Assembly (NCBI GenBank): GCA_964483405.1 | Contig: CAZABC010000007.1 | Coordinates: 1 to 64,000, forward strand | Reading direction: 5' to 3' | DNA from: CAZABC01 sp964483405 | GTDB taxonomy: Bacteria; Chloroflexota; Limnocylindria; Limnocylindrales; CSP1-4 | Length of the DNA: 64,000 nt | Shown here: piece after piece, positions 1-8,485 of the stretch | How positions within the stretch are numbered: the stretch's first letter is position 1 | Layout of the letters: the number at the start of each line of letters is the position of its first letter | Notes under the pieces: generated by a model | What the model saw: only the letters and a program-made list of their open reading frames with translations | The model's database searches: none | Told to the model about the DNA's origin: nothing | Program-made: the position numbers and the translations under genes

Positions 1-1086
1 GGCGAGCCGGTCATCCTCGTCCGCGGCCGGGACGGGGTCCTGCGGGCCTTCTACAACGTCTGCCGCCACCGCGGCACCGCGGTCGAGGAGCGCGAGTGCG
101 GGACGGCGGTCCGCTTCCAGTGTCCCTACCACGCCTGGATCTACGACCTCGACGGGCGGCTCATCCGGGCCAAGCACACCGACGACCTCGAGGCCTTCAG
201 CTTCGAGACCTTCGGCCTGACCCCGATCCGCTGCGAGACCTGGCAGGGCTTCGTCTTCCTGTGCTTCGCCGACGAGGCGACGACCCCGCCGCTCGTCGAC
301 TGGCTCGGCGACCTCCCGGGCCACCTCGAGCGATGGGACCTGTCGGGCCTTCGGCGGGTCCACCGGGTGGACTACGACGTGGCCGCGAACTGGAAGCTGA
401 TCGCCGAGAACTACAGCGAGTGCTACCACTGCCCGCCGCTCCACCCCCAGCTCAACGCGCTCACGCCGTACGACGTCGGGGCCGACTACGAGTCGGACGG
501 CCCCTGGCAGGGCGGCTGGATGGAGCTCGTCGAGTCTGCCGACACCATGGCCCTCGGCGGCGGCGCCCGGTGCGGCCTGCCGCTGCCCGGCGCGACGCCG
601 CTCGACGAGCGGCGGATCCACTACTACGTCCTCTGGCCGCTCGGTTTCGTCTCGATCCACCCGGACTACCTGCTCGTCCACCGGCTGGTCCCGGTCGCGG
701 CCGACCGGACGACGGTCATCTGCGAGTGGTACTTCGACCCCGGGTCGATCGCCCTGCCGGACTTCGACCCGGCGGAGGCCATCGCCTTCTGGGACCTCAC
801 CAACCGCCAGGACTGGAAGGTCTGCGAGATGCAGCAGGTCGGGACCCGCTCGCGGAGCTGGACCGCCGGACGCTACGCCGACCAGGAGGCGTCCGTCCAC
901 GCCTTCGACCTGATGTGCGCCGACCGCTACGCCGATGACGGGATCGAGTCGCGGCGCACCATCCGCGAGCGCTACGACGTCCAGCCGCCACGCGACGGCG
1001 ACGTCGGCACGAGCGGCGGGAACGGCGCGTCCGGCGCCGCGCCGCGCAAGGGCCGCCGGGCGACGTCCGGCCTCGCCCGGACCTGA
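1..1086 (+). CDS. Rieske ring-hydroxylating oxygenase alpha subunit, 5'-truncated
   Basis: The frame is open from the first base, so the N-terminus lies outside the window; 361 residues are visible. It shows a Rieske 2Fe-2S site of the form C-x-H-x17-C-x2-H (CRHRG followed by CPYHAW). About 100 residues on comes the typical catalytic-domain stretch NWKLIAENYSECYHC with PPLHP, which holds the mononuclear iron ligands. Members hydroxylate aromatic rings or demethylate quaternary amines using electrons from a reductase; the substrate cannot be told from the sequence, and no reductase gene is visible. The C-terminal tail is Arg/Gly/Ala-rich and probably disordered. The c-di-AMP receptor gene follows 18 bases downstream on the same strand. 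Confidence 0.93.
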   Translation, partial: GEPVILVRGRDGVLRAFYNVCRHRGTAVEERECGTAVRFQCPYHAWIYDLDGRLIRAKHTDDLEAFSFETFGLTPIRCETWQGFVFLCFADEATTPPLVDWLGDLPGHLERWDLSGLRRVHRVDYDVAANWKLIAENYSECYHCPPLHPQLNALTPYDVGADYESDGPWQGGWMELVESADTMALGGGARCGLPLPGATPLDERRIHYYVLWPLGFVSIHPDYLLVHRLVPVAADRTTVICEWYFDPGSIALPDFDPAEAIAFWDLTNRQDWKVCEMQQVGTRSRSWTAGRYADQEASVHAFDLMCADRYADDGIESRRTIRERYDVQPPRDGDVGTSGGNGASGAAPRKGRRATSGLART

Positions 1087-1104
1087 CCGACCCGGAGGAC
1101 TTCG

Positions 1105-1425
1105 ATGCCCAAGCTCCTCATCGCCATCGTCCACCACGACGACGCCGAGGCGGTCGACGAGACGCTCCGGGCCGACGGGCACCGGTTCACCCGGATCCCG
1201 ACCGTCGGCGGGTTCCTCGGGGAGCCGAACGAGACGCTCCTGCTCGCCGTCGACGACGACCGGGTCGAGGCGGTCATCGCCGACCTGGACCGGGCCTGCT
1301 CGCCGCGGGAGATCGAGATCCCGCTCGTCCTCCTCGAGCACCTCCGCGACTGGGAGGCCCGCACCGTCGAGCACGGCGGGGCGACGGTCCTGATCGCCGA
1401 CCTGGACCGGATCGTCCGGCTCTGA
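1105..1425 (+). CDS. Cyclic-di-AMP receptor (DarA/PstA-like, PII-fold)
   Basis: This 106-residue protein matches the small trimeric PII-like receptors that bind cyclic-di-AMP (CdAMP_rec family, usually about 105-110 residues). The N-terminal strand MPKLLIAIVHHDDA, the TVGGFLGEPNETLLLAVDD segment and the terminal strand VLIADLDRIVRL fit that fold. In Firmicutes such receptors sense c-di-AMP, but their outputs are mostly unknown. A GGAGG Shine-Dalgarno sequence sits 8 bases before the ATG, supporting the start. It follows the oxygenase gene by 18 bases and could be co-transcribed with it, although no functional link is obvious. It converges on the M14 peptidase gene. Confidence 0.85.
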   Translation: MPKLLIAIVHHDDAEAVDETLRADGHRFTRIPTVGGFLGEPNETLLLAVDDDRVEAVIADLDRACSPREIEIPLVLLEHLRDWEARTVEHGGATVLIADLDRIVRL

Positions 1426-1506
1426 GCGACGCCGCTGGGGCGGTGACGGCGCGGGCGACGCGCCCGGTGCCGCGCCCGGTGCCGCGCTCGATCGATCCGG
1501 CGCCGC

Positions 1507-4209
1507 CTACGGCCGCTCGATCCGGATGTCGTCGATCCCGGCCTCGACGAGCGAGTCGCCTCCGCCGTCCGAGGCCCCGATGACGAGCCGGATCGTCGAT
1601 CCGGCGAACGCACCGAGCGAGACCCGCGGCGAGGCCCAGGCGGCGTCGTCGTCCTCGGGGCCGGCCGTCTCCTCCCAGACGAGCGTCCGGGCCCCGTCCT
1701 CGGCCTCGACCCAGACCCGGAGCCAGTCGTCGGTCGTCGCGCCGGCCCCGTGGGCGAAGTAGGCGCGGAAGGCGAGGGCGCCGACGCTCGTTGACAGGGC
1801 GATCGGGCCCGACCGGATCGTCGTCACGCCGCCGTCGAGGTCGTGCGAGCCGGCGGTCGAGCCGGCCGCGGCGTCAGTGAACAGCCCGTACCAGCCGCTC
1901 GTCGCGGCGCCGAGCTGCTTCGGCCCCGACGCGCTCGTCGCGGCGGGGTGGCCACGCTGCCATGCGCCGGCCGTCGCGGTGTCGGTCCCGTCCGGGTCGC
2001 GCTGCCAGCCTCGGCCGATCTCGAAGTCGTCGAGGAACGGCCCGCAGTGGGTCGCCGCCCGTCCCGACGCGGCGTACGGGCAGGCGGCCTGGTCGATCAG
2101 GTAGAGGAGGGCACTCCGGTTCCGGCGGACCTGCGGGCCGAGGTTCTCGTCGGTCTCGTAGTGATCGGCGACGTCGGTCAGCTGCTCGGTCGGGAACAGC
2201 TCCCAGGTGAACGAGAAGATGCGGTGGCGGCCGTACATCCAGTCGATCTCGTCGCCGTCGGTCACGTAGAGGTCGCTCGACTGTTCGGGCCGGTAGCCGT
2301 TGCGGGCGGCCATCCCGCGGCCGAGCGCGACGAACGCGGCGTGGTCGTCGCGGGTCATGTCGATCGGGATGTCGGTCCTGGTGTAGCCGTACGGCCACAG
2401 GACGAGCTCGCCGTTCGTGTGGAGCGAGATGTGGGCCCGGATCTGCTGGCGACCGTCGACGACCCGGCCGTTGACGAAGTCGCGGATCACGCGCGTCTCG
2501 GGTGCCGAGAACGGGGCCCGGCCGCGGTACTGCCACGACGAGGTGTAGCCGGACGATCCGCCGCAGCAGCCCCAGCGGTAGTCGTAGTTGCGGTTGAGGT
2601 CCGTGCCGACGTGGGACGAGCCGGGGTTCGGCTGCCGGTTCTTCCGCCACAGTCGGTACGGGTCCCCGGTGAGGTCGTACTCGAACCCGTCGGGGTTGAC
2701 GGCGAAGACGATCCAGATCTCGCGGCCGTCGACGAGCCGGTGGACCAGCGGGTCCGTCTCGTAGTCGGCCGTCAGGACCCGGAGGAGGTAGAGCGCCTGC
2801 TCGGTCGTGAGGTGCTCGCGGCCGTGGTGGAGCGCGTCGATCATCACCTCCGGCTCCGGCTCGTCGGTCGCGACCTCATCGGACACCTTCGCCGCCCAGA
2901 TCTCGCGCCCCCCGTAGCTCTTCCCGAGCGAGAAGACGTCGACGATGTCGGGGTAGGCGACCTCCGCCACGTGGATCTCGCTGACCATCTCGGGGTAGTT
3001 GTGGAAGCCCGCCTGGTAGGCCGGCCAGTCGGGGCCGGGGCCGGGGAGGAAGAGCCGGCCGTCGGACCAGCCGGCGAGCTCGTTGAGCACCGCATCGCGG
3101 ATCACGGTCGGGCCGCCGAGCGCGGTGAGCGCCGTCGGCTTCGCCGCGCGGACGCGGTCGCGGGTCGGCGCCGGGACCCGGTCGGCGAGGCTCAGCAGCA
3201 CCGGCGCGCCGAGGGTCGCCGCGAGCGGTGCCCCCGCGAGGGCGTCCGGGAACGACCCGCCGGTCGCGATGACCGCCGCCGGCGCCTCGGCGGCGAAGCG
3301 GGCGGCGATCGCCGCGGCGGTCGCGTACCGGTCCGTGCCCGCGACCCGCGAGACCGCCGGTCCGAGCCGGGCGACGGCATCCACGACGGCGGCGCCGACG
3401 GCGCTCGGGCCGCCGACGACGACGACCCGCTCGGGGCCGAGGCGACGTAGCTCGGTCGCGGTCGCCGGCGGCAGGCGATCCGGCGCGGTCAGGAGGATCG
3501 GCCAACCGCGGGCGGCGGCGATGGCTCCGGCGGCGAGCGCGTCCGGGTAGGCGCCACCGGTCGCGAGGAAGACGGTCCGGGGCTTGCCGGCCTCGAACAT
3601 CGCGGCCGACAGCGCCGCGGCGGTGGCGTAGCGGTCCGGGCCGGCCACCCGCTCGACCTCGACGCCCGAGGCGGCGGCGGCCGCCTCGACGACCGCGTCG
3701 GCGACGGCCGTCGGGCCACCGGCGACCACGACCCGCCCCGGGGCGAGGCGGTCCAGCTCGGCCGCGACGACGGCCGGCAGCTCGCCGCGCCGGGTGAGCA
3801 GGACGACGCCGTCCGCGGCGGCGGCCGCTGGACCGGCCGCCAGGGCATCGGCGAAGTCCTCGCCGGACACGAGGACGACCAGCGGCACGCCGACGTCGGG
3901 CGCCAGACGGGCCGAGATCGCGACCGCCGTCGCGTAGCGGTCCGCGCCGGCGACGCGATCCTTCGAGACGACCGCCGCCGGCGCGACGACCGTGGGCGGC
4001 ACGGCCGTCGCCCCATCGAACGCGGCGGTCCCCGGCGCCGGGGCCGAGGTCGGCGCGGTGGCCGGTGCGGGTGCCCCCGATCCGGTCGCCGGGGTCGCGG
4101 CGGTCGCCGGGACCGCAGGGGAGAGCGTGGCGATCACGGCCAGGAGGCCGACCGCGGCGAAGGTGACGACACGGCGGGCGCGCCGGGGATCGGGACCGAG
4201 ATGTCGCAT
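1507..4209 (-). CDS. Secreted M14 zinc carboxypeptidase with three cell-wall-binding-2 repeats
   Basis: About 900 residues. An N-terminal Arg-rich stretch and hydrophobic helix (VVTFAAVGLLAVIATL) form a signal peptide, followed by an Ala/Pro/Thr linker. Three CWB2 repeats follow, each beginning VAGxDRYATA, of the type that anchors proteins to the envelope. The M14 domain then shows the zinc motif HGRE, the GTDLNRNYDYRWG segment, the third zinc ligand in HISLHTNGE, and the catalytic Glu in FTWELFP. The C-terminal 180 residues look like a beta-rich jelly-roll. An upstream in-frame start at 4278 exists, but the ATG at 4209 places a CACGCT -10-like box 7 bases before it, as in other genes here, and leaves a conventional signal peptide. 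Confidence 0.92.
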   Translation of the reverse strand: MRHLGPDPRRARRVVTFAAVGLLAVIATLSPAVPATAATPATGSGAPAPATAPTSAPAPGTAAFDGATAVPPTVVAPAAVVSKDRVAGADRYATAVAISARLAPDVGVPLVVLVSGEDFADALAAGPAAAAADGVVLLTRRGELPAVVAAELDRLAPGRVVVAGGPTAVADAVVEAAAAASGVEVERVAGPDRYATAAALSAAMFEAGKPRTVFLATGGAYPDALAAGAIAAARGWPILLTAPDRLPPATATELRRLGPERVVVVGGPSAVGAAVVDAVARLGPAVSRVAGTDRYATAAAIAARFAAEAPAAVIATGGSFPDALAGAPLAATLGAPVLLSLADRVPAPTRDRVRAAKPTALTALGGPTVIRDAVLNELAGWSDGRLFLPGPGPDWPAYQAGFHNYPEMVSEIHVAEVAYPDIVDVFSLGKSYGGREIWAAKVSDEVATDEPEPEVMIDALHHGREHLTTEQALYLLRVLTADYETDPLVHRLVDGREIWIVFAVNPDGFEYDLTGDPYRLWRKNRQPNPGSSHVGTDLNRNYDYRWGCCGGSSGYTSSWQYRGRAPFSAPETRVIRDFVNGRVVDGRQQIRAHISLHTNGELVLWPYGYTRTDIPIDMTRDDHAAFVALGRGMAARNGYRPEQSSDLYVTDGDEIDWMYGRHRIFSFTWELFPTEQLTDVADHYETDENLGPQVRRNRSALLYLIDQAACPYAASGRAATHCGPFLDDFEIGRGWQRDPDGTDTATAGAWQRGHPAATSASGPKQLGAATSGWYGLFTDAAAGSTAGSHDLDGGVTTIRSGPIALSTSVGALAFRAYFAHGAGATTDDWLRVWVEAEDGARTLVWEETAGPEDDDAAWASPRVSLGAFAGSTIRLVIGASDGGGDSLVEAGIDDIRIERP

Positions 4210-4430
4210 GAGCGAAAGCGTGACGGAATGCACCGCAGCCCGGCGATCCCCCGAACGGGACCGGTCCAGCCGGACCATGGGGCCATCGAGCCGGCGAGCC
4301 GACGGGGTGACGGCCGGCCCGTCGATGAACGACGCTCGGCCGTGGCGACGGCGCGTCGCTCGGCCGACCTTGGCCGAGCCACGACCCGGCCGTCGCGTCC
4401 GGGTCGGGCGTCGGAGCGGAGCATCGGGCC

Positions 4431-4961
4431 ATGGCCGACGACACGAGCGGGCGCCGAGGGCTGAGCCGCCGCGAGCGGATCGGCCTCTGGCTTCACCGCA
4501 CCCTCGACCGGCGGCTCAGCCGTCTCGGCGTGGCGGTCATGCGGCGGACCCGGGGCAGCGTCGCGGAACGCTGGAAGGTCGATGCGCTCGTCCTCACGAC
4601 TCGCGGTCGGCGCTCCGGCCGCGAGCGCCCGGTGGTCCTCCAGTGGTTCCGCGACGACGACTCGATGATCGTCGTCGCCGCGAACGACGGCGGCGCCGCG
4701 CACCCGGCGTGGTATCTCAACCTCCGCGCCGAGCCGGCCGCGAGGGTCGAGGTGCGCGGGGCGACGATCCCGGTCCGGGCCGAGGAGCTCGGCGGCGACG
4801 AGGCAGCGACGTGGTGGACCCGGATCTGCGAGCGGTCGCCCGACTACGAGCGCTACCGCCGGGCCACCGATCGGCCGTTCCCGATCGTCCGCCTCGTCCC
4901 CGCCCCGACCGACGCGCCCATGACCGCGCCAACCGCCCGACCGACGGCCGGCGGGGCCTGA
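4431..4961 (+). CDS. DDN-like F420/deazaflavin-dependent nitroreductase family protein
   Basis: This 176-residue protein carries the hallmarks of the deazaflavin-dependent nitroreductase family: LTTRGRRSGRERPVVLQWF, then VVAANDGGAAHPAWYLNLRA, then VEVRGATIPVRAEEL. Such proteins use reduced coenzyme F420 to reduce quinones or nitro compounds; the physiological substrate here is unknown. The N-terminal 40 residues are basic and may associate with the membrane, as in Mycobacterium Ddn. The stretch before the ATG has no Shine-Dalgarno sequence, but GAGCAT lies 6 bases upstream, possibly a leaderless -10 box. It converges on the sigma-factor gene 12 bases downstream. The two LLM enzymes in the window also suggest F420 use. 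Confidence 0.88.
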   Translation: MADDTSGRRGLSRRERIGLWLHRTLDRRLSRLGVAVMRRTRGSVAERWKVDALVLTTRGRRSGRERPVVLQWFRDDDSMIVVAANDGGAAHPAWYLNLRAEPAARVEVRGATIPVRAEELGGDEAATWWTRICERSPDYERYRRATDRPFPIVRLVPAPTDAPMTAPTARPTAGGA

Positions 4962-4973
4962 GCGCCGCCCGGA

Positions 4974-5516
4974 TCAGCGCGCCGGGGACCCGGTCGCACC
5001 CAGGTCGTCGCGGAGCGCCGCCCTGCCGCGCGAGATCCGGCTCGCGACCGTGCCCTCCGGGACGCCGAGCATCGCGGCGATCTCGCGCTGGGTGTAGCCG
5101 TCGATCGCGTTGAGGAGGAGCGCCGTTCGGGTCCGGGCATCGAGCCGGCCGAGCGCGGCGGCCAGGTCGGGATCCCGTGGGTCGGCCCATGGCCGCGGCT
5201 GGACCTGCCGGACCGCCGCCAGCCAGCGGCGATGCCGGCGCTGCTCGTTGAAGGCGAGCCGCAGGGCGATGGTGTAGAGCCAGGCCCGCGCGTCGGTCCC
5301 GTCGAACCGGTCCCACGAGCGGTAGGCCCGCAGGTAGGCGTCCTGGGCGACGTCCTCCGCGGCGTGCTGGTCGCCGAGGACGAGGACGAGGCGCCGGACG
5401 AGGCCGGACCACAGCGGCGCGACCGCCGCCTCGAAGGTCTCGGCACTCCGGCGGGTCGTCTCGGCGGCCAGCGTCCGGGTGATCGGCTCCAGCGTCTCCA
5501 CCGACGGGGCGGTCAC
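4974..5516 (-). CDS. ECF-type RNA polymerase sigma factor
   Basis: A 180-residue sigma-70 family protein of the extracytoplasmic function group. Region 2 is seen in DQHAAEDVAQDAYLRAYR and ARAWLYTIALRLAFN. Region 4 is seen in LLLNAIDGYTQREIAAML followed by GVPEGTVASRISRGRAALR, the usual -35 recognition helix-turn-helix. The GTG start at 5516 overlaps the stop of the upstream membrane protein by 4 bases (GTGA), which implies translational coupling. The frame is open further upstream, but that part lies inside the preceding gene. The order, putative membrane partner first and sigma second, is the reverse of the common arrangement. Confidence 0.92.
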   Translation of the reverse strand: MTAPSVETLEPITRTLAAETTRRSAETFEAAVAPLWSGLVRRLVLVLGDQHAAEDVAQDAYLRAYRSWDRFDGTDARAWLYTIALRLAFNEQRRHRRWLAAVRQVQPRPWADPRDPDLAAALGRLDARTRTALLLNAIDGYTQREIAAMLGVPEGTVASRISRGRAALRDDLGATGSPAR

Positions 5517-6091
5517 GATGCCGGGCAGGTGGCCGGCCGCGCGGCGCCGGGGGTGGTGTCGACGATCATGTGGAGCGTCCCGTCGATCATCGGACCCGGG
5601 GAGACGATGCCGTCCTCTGGCGGTGTCGTCGAGCCCGATGCGCCGCCTGTCGATGCGCGGCCCGATCCTTCGGGCGCGCCGAGACTCGGCACCGGGCCGC
5701 CGGCCCCCGGGTCGATGACCGGCAGGTCCGATGGCTCGGGACCGACCTGGATCGTGCCGCTTCCGATGGTGCCGCCGGACTCCCAGACGACCTGGTCGTA
5801 GCCGTTGGCCGCGAGCCAGGCTGCGGCCTCCGGCGGGGTCATGCACTCGAGGCCGGCGCCAAGGAGCTCCGGGTCCATCGGCTCGCTCCCGGTCGTCCCG
5901 ACGATCATGCCGATCGCCCCGGCGCCCGCGATCGCCGTCGCGGCGAGGGCGAGAACGAGGACCGGCGCCGCGACGAGGGCGAGCGCCGAACGCCGGCGCC
6001 GGCGGGCGTCGGCCGGGACCGGCGGGCCGGCTTCGACGGGGATCCGCGCCTCCGCTGCGGCGAGGCGGGTGGCGATGTCGTCATGATCCAT
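5513..6091 (-). CDS. Single-pass membrane protein, probable anti-sigma partner of the ECF sigma factor
   Basis: 192 residues: a short acidic cytoplasmic part beginning MDHDDIATRLAAAEARIP, an Arg cluster, one transmembrane helix at about 36-62, then an outer domain. The outer part contains LECMTPPEAAAWLAANGYDQVVW, a Gly/Pro/Ser-rich linker, and a terminal strand GTLHMIVDTTPG ending near a second Cys (TCPAS). There is no HxxxCxxC zinc anti-sigma motif in the short cytoplasmic segment, so the anti-sigma role is inferred only from the topology and the 4-base overlap with the sigma gene. A GGAG sequence lies 8 bases before the ATG. The outer domain resembles no family that I can name. Confidence 0.72.
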   Translation of the reverse strand: MDHDDIATRLAAAEARIPVEAGPPVPADARRRRRSALALVAAPVLVLALAATAIAGAGAIGMIVGTTGSEPMDPELLGAGLECMTPPEAAAWLAANGYDQVVWESGGTIGSGTIQVGPEPSDLPVIDPGAGGPVPSLGAPEGSGRASTGGASGSTTPPEDGIVSPGPMIDGTLHMIVDTTPGAARPATCPAS

Positions 6092-6180
6092 CGGTTCGTC
6101 TCCGTGACGGCCACCTGCGTCGCTCGGCCGCCGTTCACCCGGTACAACACCGCCGGGCGACCGATCCATGCGCCGCGCGA

Positions 6181-7086
6181 TCAGCCGGGCTGCAGCCCGC
6201 CCCGGGTGGCGATCCGCGACGCCGCCCCGGCCCAGCCGGCGTCGATCGGCACCCCCGGCGCATCGAGGTCGACGAGCAGCGGCGCGTGATCGGATGGGAC
6301 CGGCGTGCCCTTGCGAGCCTCGCGGTCGATCTCGCTCCAGGCGACCCGCGCCGCGACGGGCGCGCTCACGAGGAGATGGTCGATCCGCATCCCGAAGTTC
6401 TTGTGGAAGTTGCCGGCCCGGTAGTCCCACCAGGTGAAGCGGGCAGACTCGTCGTGACCGAGCCGGTAGGCGTCGACGAGCCCGCGGTCGAGGAGCGCCC
6501 GGAAGGCCGCCCGCTCGGGCGCCGAGACGTGGGTGCCGCCGTGGACCGCGGCCGGGTCCCAGACGTCGGCGTCCGACGGTGCGATGTTGAAGTCGCCGCC
6601 GACAACGAGCGCGCCGGCCGGATCGCCGGCCTCGTCGACCCAGCGGGCGAGCCGCTCGAACCAGCGGAGCTTGCCGTCGTAGAAGGGCGACCCGACGACC
6701 CGGCCGTTCGGGGCGTAGATCGAGACGACCCGGATCCCGTCGACGACCGCCGCGACCATCCGCGCCTCGTCGAACGGGTCGAAGTCCTCCTCGCCGCCGG
6801 CGGTCGCCCCGGCCGACGAGTCGCGGACCGGGCCGTCGCCGAAGTTGGTCACGACGTCGCCGACCGGCAGCCCCGAGCGGACGGCGATCGCGACGCCGTT
6901 CCAGCGGCCCTCGCCGTGGTGGACGAGGTCGTAGCCGGCCATCGAGAAGGCCATCACCGGGGCGTCGGCATCGGCCAGCTTCGTCTCCTGCATGAGGAGC
7001 ACGTCGGGCGCCGCCCGCCCGAGCCACCACTCGACCTTCTCGAGGCGGGCCTTGAGCGAGTTGACGTTCCAGGTCGCGATGCGCAT
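6181..7086 (-). CDS. xth: Exodeoxyribonuclease III (apurinic/apyrimidinic endonuclease)
   Basis: 301 residues of the ExoIII/Xth family, cutting DNA at abasic sites and degrading 3' ends in base excision repair. It begins at MRIATWNVNSLKAR with the metal-site Asn. It continues with VLLMQETKL (metal Glu), VSIYAPNGR, LVVGGDFNIAPSDADVWDP (Asp and Asn of the active site), FTWWDYRAGNFHKNFGMRIDHLL, and ends at SDHAPLLVDL (catalytic His). All the usual residues are present and the length is normal. An acidic insertion around GGEEDFDPFDEAR is slightly unusual. The ATG lies 7 bases after the DUF5612 gene stop, so it is probably the third gene of an operon with the two ACT proteins. Confidence 0.95.
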   Translation of the reverse strand: MRIATWNVNSLKARLEKVEWWLGRAAPDVLLMQETKLADADAPVMAFSMAGYDLVHHGEGRWNGVAIAVRSGLPVGDVVTNFGDGPVRDSSAGATAGGEEDFDPFDEARMVAAVVDGIRVVSIYAPNGRVVGSPFYDGKLRWFERLARWVDEAGDPAGALVVGGDFNIAPSDADVWDPAAVHGGTHVSAPERAAFRALLDRGLVDAYRLGHDESARFTWWDYRAGNFHKNFGMRIDHLLVSAPVAARVAWSEIDREARKGTPVPSDHAPLLVDLDAPGVPIDAGWAGAASRIATRGGLQPG

Positions 7087-7093
7087 CGGTCGC

Positions 7094-7783
7094 TCAGAGC
7101 CGCCGGCCGCGCTGGCGGGCGAGGTCGAAGGTCGCCGTGTCGGCCACCGCCATGACGGCCATCGTCCCGGCCTGGACGGGGTCGGAGATGACGAGATCGA
7201 CGTGCTCGGTGATCGAGCCGACCATGTTGAGGGCGATGATCGGGATGCCGTGCCCGCGCAGCTCGTCGGCGGCCCGGCTGATCTCGCCGCCCATGATCGA
7301 GCCGGCGAGGACGAGCAGCCGGGCCCGCGGCAGGTCGGCGACGGCCCGGACCGCGGCGGCGATCGCCTCCTCGCCGACGAGCGGGATCGTGTCGACGGAG
7401 ATCCGCTCGCCGCGCAGGTTGTGGCGGTCGGCCTCGCTGACCGCGCCGAGAGCGACCTGGGCGATCTGGGCGCCGCCACCGACGACGATGATGCGCTTGC
7501 CCCAGATCCGCGCGGCGGCGCTCGTCGTCGAGATCTCGAGCCCCTCGCCGAGCGCCTCGAGCGTGGCGACGGCGGCGGCCTCGTCGAGGTCCTCGAACTC
7601 CAGCTCCGACTCGACGCGGGCGGCTCGGTCGTCGGCGGCCTCGTAGCGGCGGACCGTCGCGAGCGCCCGGACCCTCGCCCCCGACTCGGCGAGCCGGGCG
7701 GCGATCGCGGGGACGAGCCCGGGGCGATCGTCGTGGACGACGCGGAGGGCGACGGTCGGCGGGAGGGTCCGGCGGCGGGGCAT
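7094..7783 (-). CDS. ACT domain protein with C-terminal DUF5612-like domain
   Basis: 229 residues. The N-terminal 90 residues form an ACT-type ligand-binding domain starting after a basic leader (VALRVVHDDRPGLVPAIAAR). The C-terminal part has a nucleotide-binding-like strand and loop (KRIIVVGGGAQIAQVALG), then NLRGERISVDTIPLVGEEA, LLVLAGSIMGGEISRAADEL and IIALNMVGSI. These are features I recall from the DUF5612 family, described mostly in methanogenic archaea. Its function is unknown; the ACT domain suggests amino-acid or similar small-molecule sensing. It sits between a small ACT protein and exonuclease III with gaps of 14 and 7 bases. Confidence 0.75.
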   Translation of the reverse strand: MPRRRTLPPTVALRVVHDDRPGLVPAIAARLAESGARVRALATVRRYEAADDRAARVESELEFEDLDEAAAVATLEALGEGLEISTTSAAARIWGKRIIVVGGGAQIAQVALGAVSEADRHNLRGERISVDTIPLVGEEAIAAAVRAVADLPRARLLVLAGSIMGGEISRAADELRGHGIPIIALNMVGSITEHVDLVISDPVQAGTMAVMAVADTATFDLARQRGRRL

Positions 7784-7797
7784 CGGACGACTGCCGG

Positions 7798-8064
7798 TCA
7801 GCGACCGCGCCGGACGTCGGCGACCGAGAGCGTCTCGGGCGCGACGCCGCTCGCGGGGTCGTGCTCGTCGTAGGCGAGGCCGAGCGCCTCGAACGCGGCC
7901 CGGCTCGCCGCGGCGTCGCTCGTGGTCAGCATGAGCGCCCCCGCGGTGTCCTCGGCGACGCCGACGATGCCGGTGATGTTGACGCCGCGCTCGGCGAGCG
8001 CGCCCGCGACGCGGGCGAGCGAGCCCGGCCGATCCTCGAGCTCGACCGTGAACCAGACCGTCAA
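7798..8064 (-). CDS. Small ACT domain protein (TTG start)
   Basis: An 88-residue ACT domain protein beginning TVWFTVELEDRPGSLARVAG after the initiator, with the GVNITGI segment typical of ACT regulatory domains. It could bind an amino acid and act with the adjacent ACT/DUF5612 protein. An in-frame ATG lies 21 bases upstream (8085). However, a perfect AGGAGG Shine-Dalgarno sequence lies 6 bases before a TTG at 8064, and that start places the first residue exactly at the first ACT strand, so TTG is preferred. It is the first gene of the ACT-DUF5612-xth operon. Confidence 0.82.
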   Translation of the reverse strand: MTVWFTVELEDRPGSLARVAGALAERGVNITGIVGVAEDTAGALMLTTSDAAASRAAFEALGLAYDEHDPASGVAPETLSVADVRRGR

Positions 8065-8070
8065 GGGCCA

Positions 8071-8076
8071 CCTCCT
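8071..8076 (-). promoter_or_regulatory. Shine-Dalgarno sequence that fixes a TTG start
   Basis: AGGAGG on the minus strand lies 6 bases upstream of the TTG at 8064-8062. It would lie inside the coding region if the ATG at 8085 were used, so it decides the start of the small ACT gene. Confidence 0.75.
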
Positions 8077-8143
8077 GAGGGTCATCGTACCGTTCGGAGC
8101 CCCCGGGCGGCGCCCACGACGCCGATGGCGCGACGTGGTGTGC

Positions 8144-8165
8144 TACCATCCGAGTACGGTATAAC
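8144..8165 (+). promoter_or_regulatory. Probable vapBC promoter and operator
   Basis: A TATAAC -10 box at 8160-8165 is overlapped by an interrupted inverted repeat, TACC at 8144-8147 and GGTA at 8158-8161. Antitoxins of the AbrB type usually repress their own operon by binding such sites. No good -35 is visible. The leader to the ATG at 8180 would be under 10 bases. Confidence 0.45.
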
Positions 8166-8179
8166 CGACGGAGCAGGGT

Positions 8180-8485
8180 ATGACCATCAGTCCGTTCGGG
8201 ACCTCGGTCCGGATGAAGGTCGGGCCGAAGGGCCAGATCGTCATCCCGAAGGCGTTCCGCGACCGGCTCGGCATCCTCCCGGGCTCGACGGTCGTCGTCG
8301 ACCTCCGGCCCGACGAGGGGATCGCGACCATCGCCTACGCCGGCGACGGCACGATCGCCGGCGACCTCGATGGCTTCCGGCGGTTCACGGCGCTCGCCGG
8401 GATGGAGGGTCGCACCGCATCCGACCTCCTCCACGAGCTCGATCGCGAGGAGGACGAGACCTGGACGCGCCGGTTCGGGGCGTGA
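8180..8485 (+). CDS. AbrB/MazE/SpoVT-type antitoxin (VapB-like)
   Basis: 101 residues with a swapped-hairpin AbrB DNA-binding domain near the N-terminus: MKVGPKGQIVIPKAFRDRLGI then PGSTVVVDLRPDEG. The C-terminal half (SDLLHELDREEDETWTRRF) is acidic and probably wraps the toxin. The gene ends in a 4-base GTGA overlap with a PIN-domain toxin, the classic toxin-antitoxin arrangement. A second in-frame ATG at 8213 begins exactly at the AbrB domain and is a possible alternative start. The upstream inverted repeat suggests autorepression. VapB is the likely role because of the PIN partner. Confidence 0.9.
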   Translation: MTISPFGTSVRMKVGPKGQIVIPKAFRDRLGILPGSTVVVDLRPDEGIATIAYAGDGTIAGDLDGFRRFTALAGMEGRTASDLLHELDREEDETWTRRFGA

